From an uncultured Bacillota bacterium (GTDB lineage: Bacteria; Bacillota; Clostridia; Christensenellales; UBA1242), in NCBI GenBank assembly GCA_949282835.1, contig CASDQU010000041.1:1-16010 (forward strand): 16,010 bases of DNA, written 5' to 3'. Both the position numbers and the translations under genes were made by a program. Under the pieces are notes generated by a model that saw nothing but the letters and a program-made list of their open reading frames with translations, did no database searches and was not told the origin of the DNA. Shown here one piece after another: positions 8,067 through 15,858 of the stretch; within the stretch, counting starts at the first letter, position 1; each line of letters opens with the position of its first letter.

Positions 8067-8080
8067 ATTTATTCTTTAAA

Positions 8081-8108
8081 AATAAAAAAGTGTGATTTAA
8101 TCACACTT
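8081..8108 (-). terminator. Terminator hairpin, outer copy (gltX operon end)
   Basis: Arms AAGTGTGAT (8088-8096) and ATCACACTT (8100-8108) pair perfectly around a 3-nt loop. On the minus strand the hairpin is followed at once by TTTTTT, so it is a canonical intrinsic terminator. It is 292 bp past the gltX stop because the repeat element and a second copy of the same hairpin lie between. Confidence 0.8.
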
Positions 8109-8109
8109 C

Positions 8110-8380
8110 AGCTTGTAGACAAAAAATCAGACTGTTCAAAAACAAGCGATGCAAGGGGAGAAAAATGCCTAAAAGCAGGAGTTTAGTTCCCCTAAATGAC
8201 TGTTTTTAGGTGTTTTATTTGGGGACACCCCGTAAATGCTTTGGCATTTATGGGGAGAGGAAAAGGCGAGCGTTAAAGTCTAAGTTGTTTTTAACAACTT
8301 GACATAAGCGTAGCCTTTGACGAAAACACCGCAAGAAAATTTTTATTAAATTTTCGGTCGCGCCCTTTTTCAACAGTCTT
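8110..8380. repeat. MITE-like structured dispersed repeat, copy 1 (complete)
   Basis: This non-coding element of about 271 bp begins with AGCTTGTAGACAAA, which is shared with the copy at 15859. It carries terminal inverted repeats AGACTGTTCAAAAA (8129-8142) and TTTTTCAACAGTCT (8366-8379) that match at 13 of 14 positions. Inside are consecutive stem-loops: CCTAAAA/TTTTAGG (8168-8210), a 12-bp stem CCCCGTAAATGC/GCATTTATGGGG (8228-8255), AAGTTGTT/AACAACTT (8282-8300) enclosed by CGTTAAAG/CTTTGACG, and GAAAATTT/AAATTTTC (8335-8355). No frame longer than a few dozen codons is open, and no transposase is present, so movement would need help in trans. Identical 21-bp hairpins flank it on both sides. 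Confidence 0.85.
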
Positions 8381-8401
8381 AAGTGTGATTTAATCACACT
8401 T
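8381..8401. repeat. Inner copy of the 21-bp terminator hairpin
   Basis: The sequence is identical over 21 bp to 8088-8108, with arms AAGTGTGAT (8381-8389) and ATCACACTT (8393-8401). It overlaps the gltX stop codon (8402-8400). On the minus strand it is followed by AAGACTGTTG, the repeat's end, and not by a T-run, so this copy alone should terminate poorly. It looks like one half of a target-site duplication made when the repeat entered the gltX terminator. Confidence 0.75.
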
Positions 8402-10037
8402 AAAATTTTATCCTTAACCTATTCTTAATTTCCTCTTCCCCTAAAATATCAATTATATTATAAAGAGTTGGAGAATTTTTCCTGCCGGTGATTGCAATTC
8501 TTATAAATTCACAAGCTTTTGCAATATTGCCTTTAAAATTTTCAGGATTTTGTTTGTATTGTTTGTTGTCAATAGCATAGCCAAGTCGTCCAGCAACTAC
8601 CTTGACATCATTAAACCACTCTTCATTGCTAGTTGGCATTTTAAAAGATTGAAGGTATTCTTTTATAAATTCATTCGCATTTTCTTTGTCTTTTTCTTCT
8701 AGCTCAAATTCGGTAGGTTGATGGAAAATATAATCAAAATATTCTTTCATCATGCCATAATTATAGATATCTTTTCTTGGCTTTATCTGCCCATCTCTAT
8801 CCATTTGACATAGTTTTATAAACTTTTCACTGTCTTGTTCTAAAATATCTGCAAGAGTTTTATCGTAAGTTTTGGCATAAGAAAGCCAATTTTTATAAAG
8901 CTCTACTCCTGTTAGTTTTACTATTATATTTTTGGAAATATCATTGAGCTTGACAATGTCGAATATAGGCGCTACTGTAGTGATTTGATTTACCTCAAAT
9001 TTGAAATCTTGCCAAGGCAGTTCAGGATTATTTTTGCGCCATAATTCAAAGCCTGAGTTAATCATGTTAAGCAAATATTCAAGTAAACTCTCTTTTGGAT
9101 AACCATTTTCGGCAAAGAATTGCATATTTGACTCTGGGTCATATCTTTTAGAAATTTTGCGTCTGTTGCCATTTTCATTTAATTTATAGATTAATGGATT
9201 ATGACAATACGCAATTCGCTCAAATTCAAGCGCATCAAAAAGCTCAAGATGTGCTGGAGTGGAAGAGATATATTCCTCGCCTCTCACCACAATAGTAGTA
9301 CCCATTAAAGTATCATCAACCACATGAGCAAAAGCATAAGGCGGTGTGCCATCGCTTTTTAAAAGTACAAAGTCTTTAGCATTGGCTTTCGCCTCAAGCT
9401 CACCCTTAATTAAATCATAAAATTTAATTCTTTCATGGCCTTTATTTTGGGTTTTAAATCTAATAGCAAAACTTTCGCCATTATCTAGATGTTTTTTGAC
9501 TTCATCTAAAGATAAATCGCGACAAGGGTCATATTCCTTTTCATCATCATTGATAAATTTTTCTTCACGCAATTTTAATACATCTTCTTTCCCTTCCGTT
9601 TTCTTGCAAAAACAAGGAAAAGCTTTTCCTTCACTGACAAGTTTCTTTGCAAAGACCTTGTAAATTTCTTTACGCTCGCTTTGAACATATGGCCCGTAAT
9701 TCCCTATATCTTTGCCCTCAAGTGTCTGATATTCATCAAATTTGATGCCATATTCTTCTAAAACTTTATATATAACCTGCTTCGCTTCTTTAATTTCTCG
9801 CTTTTGGTCGGTGTCTTCTATTCGCAAAAATAAGATGCCGTCAGAATTTTTTGCCAAGTTAAAACTGATAAAGGCCTGGAAAAAATTCCCTATATGCATA
9901 TAACCAGTTGGACTTGGCGCAAATCTCGTTACAACTTGACTACTTTTAAGCTTTCTTTTAGGATACCTATTAAAAATATCTTGCTCGCTGAGTTTTACAT
10001 CTGGAAATAGCAACTGGGCAAGTTTTGTGTAATCCAT
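8400..10037 (-). CDS. gltX: Glutamyl-tRNA synthetase
   Basis: This cytoplasmic class I aminoacyl-tRNA synthetase charges tRNA-Glu with glutamate using ATP. It has 545 residues, slightly longer than the usual 470-500, mainly because about 37 residues precede the catalytic domain. The HIGH signature is MHIGN (47-51) in RFAPSPTGYMHIGN, the KMSKS signature is KISKR (294-298), and a CxC...YxxC zinc-type motif is formed by C142, C144 and Y169/C172. The C-terminal helical anticodon-binding region ends near GRKNSPTLYNIIDILGEEEI. An AGGAG site lies 8 bases upstream of the ATG. It is the last gene of the minus-strand cluster, 12 bp after the lipoprotein gene. Its stop codon is embedded in a hairpin that has been split from its T-tract by the repeat element. 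Discrimination between tRNA-Glu and tRNA-Gln cannot be read from the sequence. Confidence 0.96.
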   Translation of the reverse strand: MDYTKLAQLLFPDVKLSEQDIFNRYPKRKLKSSQVVTRFAPSPTGYMHIGNFFQAFISFNLAKNSDGILFLRIEDTDQKREIKEAKQVIYKVLEEYGIKFDEYQTLEGKDIGNYGPYVQSERKEIYKVFAKKLVSEGKAFPCFCKKTEGKEDVLKLREEKFINDDEKEYDPCRDLSLDEVKKHLDNGESFAIRFKTQNKGHERIKFYDLIKGELEAKANAKDFVLLKSDGTPPYAFAHVVDDTLMGTTIVVRGEEYISSTPAHLELFDALEFERIAYCHNPLIYKLNENGNRRKISKRYDPESNMQFFAENGYPKESLLEYLLNMINSGFELWRKNNPELPWQDFKFEVNQITTVAPIFDIVKLNDISKNIIVKLTGVELYKNWLSYAKTYDKTLADILEQDSEKFIKLCQMDRDGQIKPRKDIYNYGMMKEYFDYIFHQPTEFELEEKDKENANEFIKEYLQSFKMPTSNEEWFNDVKVVAGRLGYAIDNKQYKQNPENFKGNIAKACEFIRIAITGRKNSPTLYNIIDILGEEEIKNRLRIKF

Positions 10038-10049
10038 TTTTTTGTCTCC

Positions 10050-11120
10050 TTAAACTGAAACATTGTATATATTTGTTGAAATGTATGTCCTATAATTCTC
10101 TATAAAATTATTTGCCTCACTGAAATATTTTTGAAGCTGTCTATAATAAGCAGCACAATATTTTTCTTCCTTTTCATATGCCAAAATGTTACTATCATAG
10201 TCGGTAGCAAATTGGTAAAAATCAAACTCTTTTAATGCTTTTAAAGTTGTTTGTCTTTCATTGTTAAAAGCGTCAATAACCACTTCAAACTTTTGGAAGT
10301 CGGCAAGAGTGAGCATTTTAGTCTCATTAGAGATTATTTGAGTGAAATTTACAAGAGCATTAGTTGCGGCATTGGTCACCTCTGAATTTAACTTCTGCCC
10401 GCTAGAGCTATCAATAAACAAAACTTTGAAATCATTTGCTATGAGTAGATTTTGATAATCAATATAAAAGGCATTTTGTTTCTTTTGAAGTTCTAATTCA
10501 TTGTTGTAATTTTCTATCTCTTCTTCGGTTGCATCCTCAGTTGGAGGAGTAATTTCTTGTCCTACTAAATCAATATACCCTACTTTTTCAACTAAAAAGT
10601 CGGCAAGAGTGAGCGCGCTATCATAAACTTGGTCTACAAAAGCCTTCGCCTCCCATTTGTATCGAGTGCTGTAACCATTATAAATTTCATAATCAGCATC
10701 ATTATCAACATATACCAAATTTTCACATTCTACTTGTAAATTATCATATGCTTTAACCAAATTTTTTATTGATTTATCTAAACTGTTATAATTATAATTG
10801 CCTAGTCCGTCTATTAAAATATAGTACTCTTCAATAAAATTCATTCCAATCGCATTTAACATTTGATAATTATTATCTTCATCAATCTTTGTTCCGCTGC
10901 TGTTTTTATAATTGAAATTATTGAAATAAAAGTTTGAATTATAATCATTAAGTTTCTTTGACTTAAAAAGATTATCATTTTCTTTAAATGTTGTAATCAT
11001 CTCCTGATAGGACGCATAAGTATCAGCACTATTCCCTTTGTCAGAACACGCCACCATGGTCAAGCCTGAGCATGCCACTACAAGAGCAAATATTGGTAGT
11101 AAAATCTTTCTTTTTTTCAT
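10050..11120 (-). CDS. Uncharacterised lipoprotein in the dnaB-gltX operon
   Basis: This 356-residue exported protein has a basic N-terminus (MKKRKILLP), a hydrophobic stretch and two candidate lipidation cysteines, C17 (VVAC) and C25 (MVAC). C25 is preferred because a polar linker (SDKGNSADTY) follows it. The mature part is rich in Asn, Asp, Tyr and Glu and looks mostly helical, with a Glu-rich segment near residue 190 (EDATEEEIENYNNELELQKK). LTLADF occurs twice, 100 residues apart. No enzymatic motif or known domain was recognised. The start is 3 bp after the stop of the gene upstream, and its GGGGG ribosome site lies in that gene's last codons, so the two are probably co-translated. The pairing suggests that the two proteins work together at the membrane's outer face; the role is unknown. 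Confidence 0.85.
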   Translation of the reverse strand: MKKRKILLPIFALVVACSGLTMVACSDKGNSADTYASYQEMITTFKENDNLFKSKKLNDYNSNFYFNNFNYKNSSGTKIDEDNNYQMLNAIGMNFIEEYYILIDGLGNYNYNSLDKSIKNLVKAYDNLQVECENLVYVDNDADYEIYNGYSTRYKWEAKAFVDQVYDSALTLADFLVEKVGYIDLVGQEITPPTEDATEEEIENYNNELELQKKQNAFYIDYQNLLIANDFKVLFIDSSSGQKLNSEVTNAATNALVNFTQIISNETKMLTLADFQKFEVVIDAFNNERQTTLKALKEFDFYQFATDYDSNILAYEKEEKYCAAYYRQLQKYFSEANNFIENYRTYISTNIYNVSV

Positions 11121-11123
11121 AGA

Positions 11124-12095
11124 TTACCCCCTTGCCTCTAAAAAGAGTTTGGCTTGTGCATATAAGCCATTTTTATCTTCAATATTGTTGTATACCTTAG
11201 TAACTTGTCCTTCATTATTAATTGAGTCTATAAGAGATATAAAGTTTGACTCTTTATATAAGGTAAAGAATTGATTTATATCTTCATACTTCTCTTTTAT
11301 ATCTTCATTGAAATAATAGGAAGATATATCGCTATAATTTACAACATATTTATCTACAAAACTATTCAAACTTGCAATTTGTCCGCTGAAAGTATATTGA
11401 TAGGTGTTTGTGGTAGAATTTTTTAAATCACTAGAAATAACAAGCTTGTATTCGGTGACAATAGAACTTAGATAATCATCAACTGTGTTTAATATAGTAC
11501 TTGCGGCTAAATTGTTGGTCAAAGTGCTTCCAAAACAACCTTGATAGCAATTATTTAAAGCAGCTATTGCCTTGGCGTTATTCTCTAGCCACTGGCAATA
11601 AGCTTCTCGATAATCAATCCAAAGATTTTGCAAATAGGTATCGCTCTCCTGCTCAAGTTTGTCTACATTCGCAGCTATTTCATTAAGGTCTTCTTGCCTA
11701 TTTTGAACTTTATTTAAATTTTTCTTTATAGCAGAATAATTTTTTTTCAAAACTTTGTTATCTTTGGCAAATACCAAATAATCATCATAAAATTCCAAGA
11801 TGTCATCTATACTTTGAGAAAGAATAAGTATATCGTTATATTCATCTATATAATAATTTTTTGTGCTATTTCGTAATTTGTCGCCAACCGCTTTATATGC
11901 CACTTTTTCATCTTCACTCTTTAAATAAGATGAAGAAGAAACCCTATTAAGTATTTCTTTTGCGTTTGATGTGTCTGCTGGTATGAAAATGACTATCAAA
12001 ACAACTATAATTGCAAGCAAGACAATTATAGCTACTATTGTAAGCCATTTTTTTGGATTTCCTACCGTATAATCTTTAGATTTTTTATCTGCCAT
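11124..12095 (-). CDS. Uncharacterised membrane-anchored extracytoplasmic protein
   Basis: This 323-residue protein has a short basic cytoplasmic N-terminus, one strongly hydrophobic segment at residues 17-38 (Ile/Val/Leu-rich) and about 285 residues that should face outside. No signal-peptidase site is obvious, so it is probably a signal anchor. The outer part is helical in appearance; residues about 100-155 have the heptad-like charged pattern of a coiled coil (LKKNYSAIKKNLNKVQ onwards). Three cysteines lie close together (in AYCQWL and NCYQGCF). GGAGG precedes the ATG, and dnaB ends 8 bp upstream. It resembles the next protein, the lipoprotein, in size, composition and topology, but I could not align them convincingly. 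No function is recognised. Confidence 0.85.
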   Translation of the reverse strand: MADKKSKDYTVGNPKKWLTIVAIIVLLAIIVVLIVIFIPADTSNAKEILNRVSSSSYLKSEDEKVAYKAVGDKLRNSTKNYYIDEYNDILILSQSIDDILEFYDDYLVFAKDNKVLKKNYSAIKKNLNKVQNRQEDLNEIAANVDKLEQESDTYLQNLWIDYREAYCQWLENNAKAIAALNNCYQGCFGSTLTNNLAASTILNTVDDYLSSIVTEYKLVISSDLKNSTTNTYQYTFSGQIASLNSFVDKYVVNYSDISSYYFNEDIKEKYEDINQFFTLYKESNFISLIDSINNEGQVTKVYNNIEDKNGLYAQAKLFLEARG

Positions 12096-12103
12096 TTTCC
12101 CTC

Positions 12104-13543
12104 CTATTCATCTGAAAAGACATCTAAAGTCTCATTATTTTCAAGTGGAGCTTCTTCTATAGACTTGTAATCCACTTTTTCAGCCTTTTTAACTAAAAAC
12201 CTCTCATCTGGATTGACAAATGTAGTGTACTCGCCTATCCATCTTAATTTAACTTTCCCTGTGCCGCCATTTCTATGTTTTGCTATAATAAGCTCAACAG
12301 TGCCAGGCTCGTCTTCCTGTGCGACATCGTTATATTTTTCAGGATTGTATAGGAAAAGCACAATATCAGCATCTTGCTCTATCGCTCCTGAATCTCTAAG
12401 GTCTGAAAGCATTGGTCTATGTCCATTTTCAGCTCTAGACTCCACACTTCGAGATAACTGTGAAAGAACAATAATCGGAACATTAAGCTCTTTTGCTGCT
12501 ATCTTTAGATTTCTAGATATTTCGCTCACTTCGTTTTGCCTGTTCATATCTCTCTTATTGCTTCCAGAGCTCATAAGCTGAATATAGTCAATCATAATAA
12601 GGTCAACATCTTCCTTTGCTTTAAGACGCCTGCACTTTGTCAAGACATCGGCAGGTGTTGTCAATGAAGAGTCGTCAACATAAAGTCCGCTTTGCTCAAG
12701 TTTTTTGGTGGCAGCCCAAATTCTCTTCCATTCTTCGCCGTCCATGCTTCCATTCAAAGCCTTAGCCATGCTGACTTTTGCAAGCGAACAAATAGCTCTT
12801 TGAATAAGCTGCTCTTTGCTCATTTCAAGAGAAAATACTGCGCACTTTTTGCCAAGTTCTGTCGCGGCATGCACAATGACATTCATGGCAAACGATGTTT
12901 TACCCACGCCAGGTCTTGCCGCTAACAAGATAAGGTCGCTGTTTTGAAGCCCATTTGTCACTCTGTCAAACTCTTTAAAGCCTGTTGCTATACCTTTAAG
13001 TGAGCTTGGGTCTTTTGCTATAGCATCAAATTTGTCAATTACATGTTTTATTGCTCCATTAGGCTTTCCGACATGTTCAAGCGCGCTTCTTTCTTGCTTT
13101 TCGGCTATATCAAAAATTTCTTTTTCGGCAAACTGCAAACTTTTATCTTTATCTTCGCTTTCATAGGCTTCTTCAATTATTCTTTGCCCTGACTCTATTA
13201 GTTTGCGTCTTGTAGAGTCCGCCTTAACAATGTCACAGTAATATTTAAAATTGACGGCAGAAGGCACGGTATTAGTTAAAGTGGTAATATATTCAATACC
13301 ACCTACCTTATCTAAAATTTTGTCTTTTTCAAGACCATCAAGAATGGTAACAAAATCTACAGGAATAGATTTTTGATATATTTTTAACATGCTAGAAAAA
13401 ATATCTCGATGTGCCTGAGAATAGAAATCTTCTTCCTTCATAATTCCAAGAATATCTGCTTGCGCCTGCACATCAATAAGGATACAGCCAAGAACTGCCT
13501 GCTCTGCTTCAATATTATGTGGCATCATTTTATAATCGGCCAT
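12104..13543 (-). CDS. dnaB: Replicative DNA helicase DnaB
   Basis: DnaB is the hexameric ring helicase that unwinds DNA ahead of the replisome, using ATP (the gene is called dnaC in Bacillus). The protein has 479 residues. The N-terminal helical domain starts at PHNIEAEQAVLGC (8-20) and runs to about residue 110. The RecA-like C-terminal domain carries Walker A ARPGVGKTS (209-217), Walker B LIMIDYIQLM (315-324), the SQLSRSVE block (361-368) and the conserved RDSGAIEQDADIVLFLY (383-399) and AKHRNGGTG (421-429) motifs. No intein or frameshift is present. An AGGAGG site lies 4 bases before the ATG. The usual Bacillota neighbours rplI and gdpP are not upstream; a small membrane protein and typA are. 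Confidence is high. Confidence 0.98.
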   Translation of the reverse strand: MADYKMMPHNIEAEQAVLGCILIDVQAQADILGIMKEEDFYSQAHRDIFSSMLKIYQKSIPVDFVTILDGLEKDKILDKVGGIEYITTLTNTVPSAVNFKYYCDIVKADSTRRKLIESGQRIIEEAYESEDKDKSLQFAEKEIFDIAEKQERSALEHVGKPNGAIKHVIDKFDAIAKDPSSLKGIATGFKEFDRVTNGLQNSDLILLAARPGVGKTSFAMNVIVHAATELGKKCAVFSLEMSKEQLIQRAICSLAKVSMAKALNGSMDGEEWKRIWAATKKLEQSGLYVDDSSLTTPADVLTKCRRLKAKEDVDLIMIDYIQLMSSGSNKRDMNRQNEVSEISRNLKIAAKELNVPIIVLSQLSRSVESRAENGHRPMLSDLRDSGAIEQDADIVLFLYNPEKYNDVAQEDEPGTVELIIAKHRNGGTGKVKLRWIGEYTTFVNPDERFLVKKAEKVDYKSIEEAPLENNETLDVFSDE

Positions 13544-13551
13544 ATCTCCTC

Positions 13552-13824
13552 CTAGTTATTTGTAAAAGGGTCTTTATTTTTATTTTTTTCAAGTCTTTCT
13601 TTCTTCTTTTTATCAATTTTAGCACAAATTAGAGAAAAGAGCAAGTATAAAACTGCTGTTATACAGATTACAATAAAACCTGCTAGTACTTTGTTTAAAG
13701 ATGTATATTCAAAAAAGACAAAGCAAATAAATACATCAAGTATAAAAACAGCAATTAAAAACCAAATCAATCTTTTATATTTTTTTCGCAAATCTCTACT
13801 TTGATTAGGCAAAAGCATTGACAT
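13552..13824 (-). CDS. Small two-pass membrane protein, hypothetical
   Basis: This 90-residue protein has a basic N-terminal segment (DLRKKYKR), two hydrophobic segments at about residues 19-38 and 46-68, and a Lys-rich C-terminal tail (IDKKKKERLEKNKNK). By the positive-inside rule both termini should face the cytoplasm. An AAAGGAG site lies 8 bases before the ATG at 13824; a second ATG two codons on is less well placed. It sits 41 bp after typA and 8 bp before dnaB on the same strand, so it is probably part of the operon. No family was recognised. Confidence 0.75.
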   Translation of the reverse strand: MSMLLPNQSRDLRKKYKRLIWFLIAVFILDVFICFVFFEYTSLNKVLAGFIVICITAVLYLLFSLICAKIDKKKKERLEKNKNKDPFTNN

Positions 13825-13865
13825 ATCTTTTCTCCTTTTAATTGTCTTACTGAGAATAATTTACC

Positions 13866-15698
13866 TTAAATTTCTCCCCTTAATATTTTTCCTCGTTCTC
13901 TTAATCGCATATTATGATCTAGTATAATTTTTCTTATTCTAAATGTCTTTGGTGTAACCTCTAAAATTTCATCATCAGCCAAAAACTCTATTGCATCTTC
14001 AAGGCTTAATCTTTTAGGTGGAGTCAATCTAAGAGCATCATCTGAACCAGAAGCACGACAATTTGAAAGATGTTTTCTTTTACATACATTGACAACTATA
14101 TCATCGCCCTTTGGATTTTGTCCTACCACCATGCCTCCATACACAGCAGTGCCTGGCTCTATAAATAAATCACCGCGCTCTTGTGCGTTATACAAACCAT
14201 ATACAATAGCATCACCACTTTCATGAGCAATTAAAGAGCCATATTCTCGGCGTTTAATTTCGCCCTTCCATGGCTGATAGTCATAAAAGATGGAATTGAT
14301 TACCCCTTCGCCCTTGGTATCTGTCAAGAGTTCGCTTTTAAATCCAAAAAGTCCGCGTGAAGGAATTAAAAATTCCATACGCATTCTACTGCCATGCGGA
14401 GTCATTTGAACAAGCTCGCCCTTTCTAACTCCCATTTTTTGCATGACAGTTCCCACGCTATCTTCAGGGACATCTAGATAAAGCCTATCAATAGGCTCAC
14501 ATTTTACCCCGTCAATTTCTTTTATTAGCACTTTAGGCATGGAAACTTGAAATTCATAACCGTCACGGCGCATATTTTCAATTAAAATTGAAAGATGCAT
14601 TTCTCCTCTGCCACAAACTTTGAATTGTTCGGCGCTTTGACCATCGCTCACCCTTAAAGATAAGTCTTTGACAGCTTCTTTGTAAAGCCTATCTCTTAAA
14701 TGACGAGAGGTTACAAATTTTCCCTCTCTTCCTGCAAAAGGACTATCATTAACCATAAATGTCATCTCTACGCTAGGCTCTGCGATTTTGACAAATTCAA
14801 TCGGTTGCACATTACTGTTATCACAAATAGTGTCTCCTATTTGCACATTTTCAAGCCCTGCAACACAGACAATTTCGCCAATACCTGCCCTCTCAACAGG
14901 TGTCTTTTTTAATCCATCAAAGACAAAAAGACTGACAACCTTAGACCTGATTTTTTTACTTTGGTCATGATAGTTGCAAAGGGTGACATTTTGCCCAACG
15001 CAAATAGTGCCATCTGTAATTTTGCCTACAGCAAGTTTGCCAACATAATCGTTATGCTCAGCTGAAGAGACAAGCATTCTTAGCCCTGCCTTTTCATCTC
15101 CAGTTGGAGCAGGAATATAATCTATTATTTTTTTGAAAAGTGGCGACATATCTGTTCCTACAACATCTTCATCTTCACTTGCCACCCCTTTTCTTGCCGA
15201 TGCAAATATAAATGGAGATGAAAGCTGCTCATCATTTGCATCAAGGTCTAAAAATAATTCAAGCACTTCATCAATAACTTCGCCTATTCTTGCATCAGGT
15301 CTATCAATCTTATTAATTACCACAATCACTTTTAACGACAAAGAAAGTGCACGCTCAAGAACAAATCTTGTTTGAGGCATTGGCCCTTCAAAAGCGTCAA
15401 CTACAAGCAATACTCCGTCAACCATTTTTAGAACTCGTTCAACTTCGCCGCCAAAATCGGCATGTCCAGGAGTGTCTATAATATTTATTTTTACTCCATT
15501 ATAAAGACAGGAGCAATTCTTTGACAAAATGGTAATTCCTCTTTCTCTCTCTAGGTCATTTGAGTCCATAACTCTATCTTCAATCACTTGATTATCGCGA
15601 AAAACACTTCCTTGTTTTAATAATTCATTCACAAGTGAAGTTTTGCCATGGTCAACATGGGCAATTATAGCAATATTTCTTATATTTTTGTTTTCCAT
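13866..15698 (-). CDS. typA: Ribosome-associated translational GTPase TypA/BipA
   Basis: This 610-residue protein is an EF-G-related GTPase that binds the ribosome and assists 50S assembly and growth under stress or low temperature. GTPase motifs are complete: G1 AHVDHGKT (13-20), the switch RERGIT (51-56), G3 DTPGHADFGGE (75-85), G4 NKIDRPDAR (129-137) and G5 ASARKG (166-171). The TypA-specific C-terminal half includes GRGEMHLSILIENMRRDGYE, FLIPSRGLFGFKSELLTDT and the basic KRKHLSNCRASGSDDALRL region near the ribosome-contacting end. Length is typical. An AAGGAT ribosome site precedes the ATG, and a good promoter lies 33-61 bp upstream. It heads the minus-strand cluster down to gltX. Other translational GTPases (LepA, EF-G) are excluded by this C-terminus. 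Confidence 0.98.
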   Translation of the reverse strand: MENKNIRNIAIIAHVDHGKTSLVNELLKQGSVFRDNQVIEDRVMDSNDLERERGITILSKNCSCLYNGVKINIIDTPGHADFGGEVERVLKMVDGVLLVVDAFEGPMPQTRFVLERALSLSLKVIVVINKIDRPDARIGEVIDEVLELFLDLDANDEQLSSPFIFASARKGVASEDEDVVGTDMSPLFKKIIDYIPAPTGDEKAGLRMLVSSAEHNDYVGKLAVGKITDGTICVGQNVTLCNYHDQSKKIRSKVVSLFVFDGLKKTPVERAGIGEIVCVAGLENVQIGDTICDNSNVQPIEFVKIAEPSVEMTFMVNDSPFAGREGKFVTSRHLRDRLYKEAVKDLSLRVSDGQSAEQFKVCGRGEMHLSILIENMRRDGYEFQVSMPKVLIKEIDGVKCEPIDRLYLDVPEDSVGTVMQKMGVRKGELVQMTPHGSRMRMEFLIPSRGLFGFKSELLTDTKGEGVINSIFYDYQPWKGEIKRREYGSLIAHESGDAIVYGLYNAQERGDLFIEPGTAVYGGMVVGQNPKGDDIVVNVCKRKHLSNCRASGSDDALRLTPPKRLSLEDAIEFLADDEILEVTPKTFRIRKIILDHNMRLRERGKILRGEI

Positions 15699-15730
15699 AG
15701 TATCTATCCTTTACTCTTTTACGAAAGAAT

Positions 15731-15759
15731 ATTTTAACACATATTCCAATAAAATTCAA
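15731..15759 (-). promoter_or_regulatory. Promoter of the typA-dnaB-gltX cluster
   Basis: On the minus strand TTGAAT (15759-15754), a 17-bp spacer and an extended -10, TGT followed by TAAAAT (15736-15731), lie 33 bp before the typA ATG. Gaps of 3-41 bp in all downstream genes, with no internal terminator seen, suggest that this promoter can serve the whole cluster as far as gltX. Confidence 0.6.
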
Positions 15760-15833
15760 CTATCACAGCCCTAAACTTTCAATTTAATTATATTTTTAAT
15801 GAAATTTTAGCAATGATTGCTTTTTAAATAAAT

Positions 15834-15856
15834 AAAAAAGCTCAATTTTTTGAGCT
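15834..15856 (-). terminator. Intrinsic terminator of a gene right of the window
   Basis: AGCTCAA (15839-15845), a 4-nt loop and TTGAGCT (15850-15856) form a perfect 7-bp stem. Read on the minus strand it is followed by TTTTTT, so it ends a transcript entering from beyond 16010. The repeat copy starts 3 bp away, at 15859. Between the typA promoter and this hairpin (15760-15833) nothing else was recognised. Confidence 0.75.
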
Positions 15857-15858
15857 AT

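Noticed and set aside
8166..8210. A 14-codon frame beginning ATGCCTAAAAGC inside the repeat, present in both copies
   Set aside because: It has no ribosome site, ends quickly in TAG and lies within a stem-loop; both copies keep it because the whole element is nearly identical. Treated as non-coding.
12213..12581. A 122-codon plus-strand frame
   Set aside because: It is antisense to the conserved C-terminal motifs of dnaB, so it is a shadow.
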